Positions 6,665 through 11,371 of a stretch of DNA of 11,371 nucleotides are shown in pieces (the stretch's first letter is position 1; each line of letters begins with the position of its first letter). The notes below the pieces were generated by a model. The model ran no database searches. It saw nothing but the letters and a program-made list of their open reading frames with translations, and had not been told where the DNA came from. Made by a program: the position numbers and the translations under genes. This stretch comes from an uncultured Lachnospiraceae bacterium (GTDB lineage Bacteria > Bacillota > Clostridia > Lachnospirales > Lachnospiraceae), in assembly GCA_947591115.1 (NCBI GenBank), contig CANQCX010000043.1, forward strand, positions 1 through 11,371, in the 5' to 3' direction.

Positions 6665-7987
6665 TCATCCTTCCTTTCGCGCTCTTGTAATAAATTTCAA
6701 CGCCGTTCCCCGAAAACCGAACGTATCGCGAATGCGGTTTTCCAGATAACGGACATAAGAAAAATGCATCAGTTCCTTGTCATTGACAAAGATAACAAAG
6801 GTAGGCGGCTTTACCGAAACCTGCGTAACATAATAAATTTTCAGACGCTTTCCTTTGTCCGAAGGAGGCTGCTGCATGGCGACCGCTTCCGCGACAATTT
6901 CGTTTAAAACGCCGGTGGCAACGCGCATACTGTTATTTTCCAATACCATATCGATCATTCCGAAGATTTTCGGAAGACGCTGTCCGGACTTCGCGGAAAT
7001 AAATAAAATTTCGGCGTACGGCATAAAACTAAGCACCTGCCGGATCCGCTCCGTATGTTTTTTTACCGTCGTATTGTCCTTTTCTATGGCATCCCATTTA
7101 TTGACTGCAATGATGATGCCCTTTCCTCTATCATGGGCGATCCCCGCAATTTTGGCATCCTGCTCCGTCACGCCCTCGGTCGCGTCGATCACGATAATGA
7201 CCACGTCGGAACGCTCGATCGCCGTTACTGCGCGGATAATGCTGTAACGCTCGATTTCTTCTTTGATCTTGCTTTTCCGGCGCAGTCCCGCCGTATCAAT
7301 AAAAATATAGTCTTTTCCGTTATAGGTAATGTTGGTGTCAATGGCGTCCCTTGTCGTTCCGGCAATATCGGAAACGATCACGCGCTCCTCCTGCGCCAGT
7401 TTGTTGATCAGCGACGATTTGCCGACATTCGGCTTTCCTACGATCGCAACCTTCGGCCGGTCGTCCTCCTCTTCTTCGCCCTCCTGCTTCGGGAAATATC
7501 TGACCACCTCGTCCAGCATATCGCCCAGTCCCAGCATGGAGGCGGAGGATATCGGATAAGGTTCTCCGATTCCAAGATTATAAAATTCATAAACATCCGG
7601 CATGAATTTTTCAAAGCTGTCTACTTTATTGACCACTAAAATTACCGGTTTGCGCGAACGGCGCAGCATATCCGCGACTTTTCCGTCCGCATCCTGCACG
7701 CCCTGCCGCACGTCGGTTAAAAACAAGATCACATCGGCGGAGGCGATCGCAATCTCCGCCTGCTCCCGCATCTGGGACAAAATAATATCGCTGCTTTCCG
7801 GCTCAATACCGCCGGTATCGATCAAAGTAAAATTATAATCCAGCCAACTGACATCCGCATAAATCCGATCGCGCGTCACTCCGGGCGTATCCTGCACTAT
7901 GGAGATCCGCTCTCCGGCAAGCGCGTTAAACAGTGTGGATTTGCCGACATTCGGACGTCCGACAATGGCTACAATGGGTTTTCTCAT
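6665..7987 (-). CDS. der: Ribosome biogenesis GTPase Der (EngA)
   Basis: Essential tandem-domain GTPase that binds the 50S subunit during assembly. Residues 1-165 form GTPase domain 1: P-loop GRPNVGKST (10-18), DTGG (57-60) and NKVD (120-123). An acidic linker (EGEEEEDDR, about 169-177) follows. Domain 2 has P-loop GKPNVGKSS (184-192), DTAG (231-234) and NKWD (296-299), with SAKSGQ as the G5 element. The KH-like domain (about 355-438) ends with GFRGTALKFITRARK, as in characterised Der proteins. The length of 440 is standard. The ATG start has AAAGGAGT with 6-nt spacing, placed in the end of the upstream DUF512 gene. The position between the DUF512 gene and plsY-gpsA is a recurrent arrangement in Clostridia. 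Confidence 0.98.
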   Translation of the reverse strand: MRKPIVAIVGRPNVGKSTLFNALAGERISIVQDTPGVTRDRIYADVSWLDYNFTLIDTGGIEPESSDIILSQMREQAEIAIASADVILFLTDVRQGVQDADGKVADMLRRSRKPVILVVNKVDSFEKFMPDVYEFYNLGIGEPYPISSASMLGLGDMLDEVVRYFPKQEGEEEEDDRPKVAIVGKPNVGKSSLINKLAQEERVIVSDIAGTTRDAIDTNITYNGKDYIFIDTAGLRRKSKIKEEIERYSIIRAVTAIERSDVVIIVIDATEGVTEQDAKIAGIAHDRGKGIIIAVNKWDAIEKDNTTVKKHTERIRQVLSFMPYAEILFISAKSGQRLPKIFGMIDMVLENNSMRVATGVLNEIVAEAVAMQQPPSDKGKRLKIYYVTQVSVKPPTFVIFVNDKELMHFSYVRYLENRIRDTFGFRGTALKFITRARKEG

Positions 7988-7991
7988 GCTG

Positions 7992-9365
7992 TTACTCCTT
8001 TTCTCTTTCCGGAATTCCTAGCATGGAATCCAGAAGATCCTGACCGCTTGATTTTACAATAGTAACCGGTACTTGTAAAGCATTTTCCACCTCTTCAAGC
8101 GTCCAGTCGTCCAAAAAGACCTGCTCTCCCATACGAAGCATATTGCAGGGTATCGTTACGCGTTCTCCGAGCGTTCGCTGCTTGAGCTGCGCAACCAGAT
8201 CCTGCGCGGTTACAAGTCCCGAGACGGTAATCCGCTCTCCGAAAAAATCGTTTCGTATGGCGGCCACTTCAAAGCGGTACTCCGGAAATTCCCGCTCCGC
8301 CGCCCTTGCCAGTTCGGAAAGAAAAGGCGCCGCCAGAAAACCGGATGCCATCGTGATCCGGTGCCGCATACCGCCGTTTTCTCCCAGCAGCTTTCGAATG
8401 CGCTCTTTTTCTTCCGGTACGGAATACGCTTCCAGCGCCTCCGTAAATTCCGTAATCAAAAGCCGCAGCATCCCTACGCCGTTTTCCAGCTGCGGATAAT
8501 CGTCATAGCGTTCTTCCTCCGGCAGCGGAAGCTCCGCCGTCAGATACCACTCGTCGCTGGCGTGGACAAAATGCACCCCGTAATTTTCTTTGCAGTACCG
8601 CTGCCATTTTTCAATGGATGCGATCACTTCCCGCGCGTCCTCTTTTTGGAACGGCTCCAAAGGATAAAGTCCCTCCCGAAAACGCGTCAGTCCGACCGGA
8701 ACCACCGATACGCTCTCCATGCAGGGAAGATAACGCACCAGATCCCGAAGGGTATGTTCCAGCGCTTTACCGTCGTTTATGCCTTTGCACAAAACGATCT
8801 GCCCGTTCATGGAAATCCCCGCTTCGTAAAGGCGGTCAATCTTTTTTAACGCCTCGCCGGCAAAGCGGTTATTTAACATCCGACAGCGCAGCTTCGGATC
8901 GGTGGTATGTACGGAAATATTGATCGGAGCCATCCGATAACGGATGATCCGCTCCAGATCGCGGTCTTTCATATTGGTCAGCGTCACGTAGTTTCCCTGA
9001 AGAAACGACAGACGGGAATCATCGTCTTTAAAATACAGCGTTTCCCGCATTCCCGGCGGCATCTGGTCGATAAAACAGAACATGCACCGGTTGGAGCAGG
9101 ATTTATAATCATCCATCATGCCGTTTTCAAATACGATCCCGAGATCTTCTTCGACGTCTTTTTCAACCTCGCACTCCCATTCCTCGCCGTTTTTCTTTTG
9201 GACGGAAAGTACAAGGAAGTCGTCGCTGGTCAGATACTGATAATCAAAAACATCCTCAATAACGGTTCCGTTGACGGAAAGAAGAACATCGCCCGGCTCC
9301 AGCTCCAATTCCTCCGCAATACTGCCGGATTTTATCTGACAAATCACATGCTTTCTGTTTTTCAA
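7992..9365 (-). CDS. DUF512 family protein: PDZ-like domain plus radical SAM domain
   Basis: Predicted cytoplasmic iron-sulfur protein of unknown reaction, 457 residues from the chosen start. Residues about 5-60 form a PDZ-like domain (SIAEELELEPGDVLLSVNG). Next comes CSNRCMFCF with C90, C94 and C97, the CX3CX2C cluster of radical SAM proteins, then DDDSRLSFLQGNYVTLTNM and NISVHTTDP, both typical of this family. The C-terminal half is the DUF512 region, with GVGMLRLL, TMASGFLAAPFL and a final FLDDWTLEE segment. A TTG start at 9365 was chosen because AAGGAG lies 7 nt upstream and the family N-terminus begins about there. An ATG at 9383 would add six residues but has no good ribosome binding site. 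It is the first gene of the operon, 4 nt before der, which hints at a link to ribosome assembly or RNA modification. That link is inference only. Confidence 0.92.
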   Translation of the reverse strand: MKNRKHVICQIKSGSIAEELELEPGDVLLSVNGTVIEDVFDYQYLTSDDFLVLSVQKKNGEEWECEVEKDVEEDLGIVFENGMMDDYKSCSNRCMFCFIDQMPPGMRETLYFKDDDSRLSFLQGNYVTLTNMKDRDLERIIRYRMAPINISVHTTDPKLRCRMLNNRFAGEALKKIDRLYEAGISMNGQIVLCKGINDGKALEHTLRDLVRYLPCMESVSVVPVGLTRFREGLYPLEPFQKEDAREVIASIEKWQRYCKENYGVHFVHASDEWYLTAELPLPEEERYDDYPQLENGVGMLRLLITEFTEALEAYSVPEEKERIRKLLGENGGMRHRITMASGFLAAPFLSELARAAEREFPEYRFEVAAIRNDFFGERITVSGLVTAQDLVAQLKQRTLGERVTIPCNMLRMGEQVFLDDWTLEEVENALQVPVTIVKSSGQDLLDSMLGIPEREKE

Positions 9366-9372
9366 GCTCTCT

Positions 9373-9378
9373 CTCCTT
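9373..9378 (-). promoter_or_regulatory. Ribosome binding site setting the TTG start of the DUF512 gene
   Basis: Minus-strand AAGGAG with 7-nt spacing to TTG at 9365 lies inside the short extension that an ATG start at 9383 would translate. Confidence 0.6.
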
Positions 9379-9439
9379 ATCATCTCGAAACGATTCCGGC
9401 GGCTGCGAAACTAAGGATAGACAAACCGCTGTCGGAATT

Positions 9440-9468
9440 ATCATACCTTATTTTCCATGTTTTATCAA
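9440..9468 (-). promoter_or_regulatory. Sigma-A promoter of the DUF512-der-plsY-gpsA-dut-PRTase operon
   Basis: Minus-strand TTGATA (9468-9463) and TATGAT (9445-9440) each match five of six consensus bases and are spaced by exactly 17 bp. The predicted start is near 9433, giving a leader of about 68 nt. This is the best promoter in the window. Confidence 0.75.
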
Positions 9469-9489
9469 GGAACTTTCGCAACAGACGAT

Positions 9490-9515
9490 CGGTCATGACC
9501 GGAAGCTGACCGGAA
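9490..9515. promoter_or_regulatory. Palindrome and 11-bp-spaced direct repeat between divergent promoters, candidate operator
   Basis: CGGTCATGACCG (9490-9501) is a perfect 12-bp palindrome. Its right half begins TGACCGGAA (9496-9504), which recurs exactly at 9507-9515, one helical turn away. The block lies just upstream of the -35 of both divergent promoters, at about -68 to -49 from the predicted putP start and about -62 from the predicted operon start. That position suits an activator. The binding protein is unknown. Confidence 0.4.
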
Positions 9516-9528
9516 ACGAAGGTTTCTC

Positions 9529-9557
9529 TTTTCAAAGCGGGTTTCATATGGTATACT
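9529..9557 (+). promoter_or_regulatory. Sigma-A promoter of the putP-type symporter gene
   Basis: TTTTCA (9529-9534, four of six) and TATACT (9552-9557, five of six) are spaced by 17 bp, with a TGG extended -10 element at 9549-9551. The predicted start is near 9564, giving a leader of about 65 nt. Confidence 0.6.
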
Positions 9558-9581
9558 GCTTGGGTGTGTTGTAAAATTTAA

Positions 9582-9616
9582 GGATCGCTTCCGTTTTTGG
9601 GATGACGATCCGGAAG
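9582..9616 (+). other. Two crossing complementary pairs in the putP leader, possible structured element near the ribosome binding site
   Basis: GGATCG (9582-9587) is complementary to CGATCC (9606-9611). The adjacent CTTCCG (9588-9593) is complementary to CGGAAG (9611-9616), which runs into the GAGGAG ribosome binding site. The pairs cross and share one base, so they would be alternatives or a compact pseudoknot. It does not match a riboswitch class I recognise. Confidence 0.3.
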
Positions 9617-9621
9617 AGGAG
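9616..9621 (+). promoter_or_regulatory. Ribosome binding site setting the putP start at 9629
   Basis: GAGGAG lies 7 nt before the ATG at 9629. An in-frame ATG at 9602 lies upstream of this site with no ribosome binding site of its own, so the shorter protein is preferred. Confidence 0.7.
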
Positions 9622-9628
9622 TGAAATT

Positions 9629-11155
9629 ATGAATACAGCAACAATTTGCATCCTGATCACAATTGTGGTCTATCTAGCCGCTGTACTATTGGTCGGATTC
9701 CATTTTGCAAGGAAAAATGAGTCCGCTTCCGATTTTTATCTCGGCGGAAGAAAACTTGGCCCGTTAGTAACGGCAATGAGCGCGGAAGCCTCCGACATGT
9801 CCAGTTACCTGCTTATGGGACTTCCGGGACTGGCTTACCTGTCCGGTGTTGCGGACGTCGGCTGGACGGTAATCGGACTTGCCGTCGGAACCTATTTCAA
9901 CTGGCTGCTTACCGCCAAACGGCTGCGCCGCTATACACAGGTTACCAATTCCATTACCCTGCCGGAATTTTTTTCCGACCGCTATCATGACTCGAAAAAT
10001 ATTCTTTCGTTTCTGGCGGCGCTGATCATTCTGATCTTTTTTGTACCTTACACCGCTTCCGGCTTTGCAGCCTGCGGAAAACTGTTTTCTTCCCTGTTTG
10101 GGGTAAACTACATGACCGCAATGATCCTTTCTGCGATCGTTATTGTCGGCTATACGGCAGCCGGAGGATTTCTGGCGGCGTCCACTACGGATTTTATCCA
10201 GAGTATTATCATGACGCTTGCCATCCTGTTTGTTCTGGTCTTTTCCACGATCACTGCCGGCGGAATTGACGCGGTAATCGACAATGCGAAAGCGCTGCCG
10301 GGATTTTTATCTTTTACCAATACCTATAATGAAACGACCGGTGCGTCGGACCCGTACGGCCTTTTAAAAATCGTGTCCACCTGCGCATGGGGACTGGGTT
10401 ATTTCGGAATGCCGCACATTCTGCTGCGTTTCATGGCGATTAAGGATGAGAAGAAGCTGACGCTTTCCCGCCGCGTTGCCTCTGTATGGGTGGTAATCGC
10501 AATGGCGGTTGCCGTTCTGATCGGTATCATCGGCAGAACCTTGAGCAAAATCGGCTCTATCGAATCGCTTTCCGGTTCTAATACCGAAACCATCATTGTC
10601 CGGATCGCCGATCTGTTATCCGGCTACGGAATCTTCCCTGCGTTAATGGCAGGATTAATTTTGGCAGGTATTCTTGCAAGCACCATGTCTACTGCGGATT
10701 CCCAGTTACTGGCTGCTTCCTCAAGCGTATCGCAGAATATTTTACAGGAGGCGTTCCATCGGAAGCTGTCTCCGAAGGCTTCCATGCTTGCCGCCAGAAT
10801 TACCGTTATCATTATCGCCGTTCTCGGAATCATCATCGCCCGCGATCCAAACAGTTCCATTTTCGGCATCGTTTCCTTTGCTTGGGCAGGCTTCGGCGCC
10901 GCTTTTGGTCCGATCGTCATCTGCTCGCTGTTCTGGAAGCGCACCACGCTTCCGGGCGCAATCGCAGGTATGGTTTCCGGCGGTGTTTGTGTGTTTGTCT
11001 GGAAATATCTGATCGCTCCGATGGGCGGTGTTTTTGCCATCTATGAGCTGCTTCCTGCTTTCCTTGTCGGTCTTATCGTCATCGTAGCGGTAAGCCTTTT
11101 GACGAAGGCTCCTTCGCAGGAAATTTTGGACGAATTCGAGGCGGCGAAAAACTAA
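9629..11155 (+). CDS. putP: Sodium/proline symporter, PutP type (SSS family)
   Basis: Inner-membrane sodium-coupled solute symporter of 508 residues with about 13 hydrophobic segments, matching PutP in length. The diagnostic stretch SAEASDMSSYLLMGLPG (51-67) matches the PutP substrate/sodium region, with A54, D56 and M57 one position off Escherichia coli A53, D55 and M56. GYTAAGGFLAASTTDFIQ is the family signature, and LLRFMAIK lies in the central loop region. ILASTMSTADSQLLAASS carries the Ser-Thr pair that helps coordinate sodium, though the position of E. coli A337 is Ser here. FGPIVICSLFWKRTTLPGAIAGM is close to PutP. Proline is the best guess, but pantothenate and other SSS substrates cannot be excluded. 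The gene is monocistronic, with its own promoter and terminator, divergent from the der operon. Confidence 0.88.
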   Translation: MNTATICILITIVVYLAAVLLVGFHFARKNESASDFYLGGRKLGPLVTAMSAEASDMSSYLLMGLPGLAYLSGVADVGWTVIGLAVGTYFNWLLTAKRLRRYTQVTNSITLPEFFSDRYHDSKNILSFLAALIILIFFVPYTASGFAACGKLFSSLFGVNYMTAMILSAIVIVGYTAAGGFLAASTTDFIQSIIMTLAILFVLVFSTITAGGIDAVIDNAKALPGFLSFTNTYNETTGASDPYGLLKIVSTCAWGLGYFGMPHILLRFMAIKDEKKLTLSRRVASVWVVIAMAVAVLIGIIGRTLSKIGSIESLSGSNTETIIVRIADLLSGYGIFPALMAGLILAGILASTMSTADSQLLAASSSVSQNILQEAFHRKLSPKASMLAARITVIIIAVLGIIIARDPNSSIFGIVSFAWAGFGAAFGPIVICSLFWKRTTLPGAIAGMVSGGVCVFVWKYLIAPMGGVFAIYELLPAFLVGLIVIVAVSLLTKAPSQEILDEFEAAKN

Positions 11156-11196
11156 TCTTGCGCTTTTTGCCGCGTTTTCGTTCGCTTTTGTTAAAC

Positions 11197-11236
11197 AAAA
11201 AAACTGACGCACCGCTATTTTGTGCGTCAGTTTTTT
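11197..11236. terminator. Bidirectional intrinsic terminator after putP
   Basis: A 9-bp stem CTGACGCAC / GTGCGTCAG (11204-11212 and 11222-11230) with a 9-nt loop is flanked by seven A on the left and six T on the right. It therefore has a terminator form on both strands and begins 42 nt after the putP stop. Confidence 0.9.
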
Positions 11237-11294
11237 CATTCTATCTATCTTTTTCTAGCTGCGGCGGTAAAGCTTTCCGAGCTTACTTTCCATC

Positions 11295-11326
11295 AAAAAA
11301 AATCGCTTTCCGCATTCGGAAAACGA
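11295..11326 (-). terminator. Second intrinsic terminator, minus strand
   Basis: On the minus strand a 10-bp stem (TCGTTTTCCG / CGGAAAGCGA, one G-U pair, arms 11326-11317 and 11312-11303) with a 4-nt loop is followed by eight T (11302-11295). It must terminate a minus-strand gene coming from beyond the right edge, since putP reads the other way. Confidence 0.75.
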
Positions 11327-11371
11327 CTTTCGGGTTGGGCTGATTCACTACCAGCAGCAGTTCGTACGGGA
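11327..11371 (-). other. Probable 3' end of a minus-strand gene beyond the right edge, frame unresolved
   Basis: The minus strand here precedes a strong terminator, so a gene end is expected. One frame stops with TAG at 11350-11348, 21 nt before the hairpin, which is the usual geometry. Another stays open through the hairpin to TAA at 11285-11283, giving about 28 residues that look protein-like (LLLVVNQPNPKVV). Too little is visible to choose a frame or name a product, and a non-coding RNA end is also possible. Confidence 0.25.

Noticed and set aside
8907..9509. Plus-strand open frame of 200 codons crossing the start of the DUF512 gene
   Set aside because: It lies antisense to a well-supported gene and runs through both divergent promoters. 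No family motifs are seen.
9602..9628. Upstream in-frame ATG for putP adding nine residues (MTIRKRSEI)
   Set aside because: It has no ribosome binding site. The clear GAGGAG is placed for the ATG at 9629, and the shorter protein aligns with PutP numbering.
10742..11239. Minus-strand open frame of 165 codons opposite putP
   Set aside because: It is a mirror of the putP coding frame, runs through the terminator, and has low-complexity charged composition.
1..11371. Defence system, prophage, insertion sequence or CRISPR array
   Set aside because: Every substantial coding region has a housekeeping or transport assignment. No transposase, integrase, nuclease, toxin or regularly spaced repeat was seen.

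Overview
The window looks like a chromosomal housekeeping segment from a Gram-positive anaerobe of the class Clostridia, most likely a Lachnospiraceae member. That placement rests on the gene order (DUF512 radical SAM protein, der, plsY, gpsA), AGGAGG-type ribosome binding sites before every gene, TTG and GTG starts, a stand-alone MsmX/UgpC-type ATPase, and the sequence character of the dUTPase and the orotate-phosphoribosyltransferase-like protein. No species can be named from the sequence alone. I see no phage genes, insertion sequences, CRISPR arrays, rRNA or tRNA.

Layout: nearly everything is on the minus strand and reads right to left. A divergent intergenic region (9366-9628) separates a six-gene minus-strand operon from a plus-strand putP-type sodium/solute symporter (9629-11155). 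The operon runs DUF512 radical SAM protein (9365-7992), der (7987-6665), plsY (6661-6011), gpsA (6014-4989), dut (4986-4552) and an orotate phosphoribosyltransferase-like gene (4529-3888). Spacings are 4 nt, 3 nt, a 4-nt overlap, 2 nt and 22 nt, and several Shine-Dalgarno sequences lie inside the last codons of the preceding gene, so translational coupling is likely. It is driven by a good sigma-A promoter (TTGATA, 17 bp, TATGAT).

After a 174-nt gap holding a candidate promoter with two near-identical dyads comes the sugar-ABC ATPase gene (3713-2601), closed by an intrinsic terminator. Then come a PucR/CdaR-type regulator (2506-1421) and, 3 nt later, the N-terminal 472 residues of a type IIA topoisomerase B subunit (GyrB/ParE family), cut by the left edge. 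The right end holds a bidirectional terminator after putP and a second minus-strand terminator that probably closes a gene beyond the edge.

How the genes work together: GpsA makes sn-glycerol-3-phosphate and PlsY acylates it to lysophosphatidate, so the operon centre is the entry to phospholipid synthesis. Der is a double GTPase for 50S ribosome assembly, and the DUF512 protein is its conserved neighbour of unknown function. Dut and the PRTase-like protein touch pyrimidine nucleotide metabolism. The ATPase probably energises one or more carbohydrate importers encoded elsewhere.

I did not find a new defence or mobile system. The items most worth a second look are regulatory (paired dyads before the ATPase gene, a shared palindrome and direct repeats between the divergent promoters, a possible structured putP leader, a promoter overlapping a terminator), plus the PRTase-like protein, which lacks the acidic pair of the PRPP loop.
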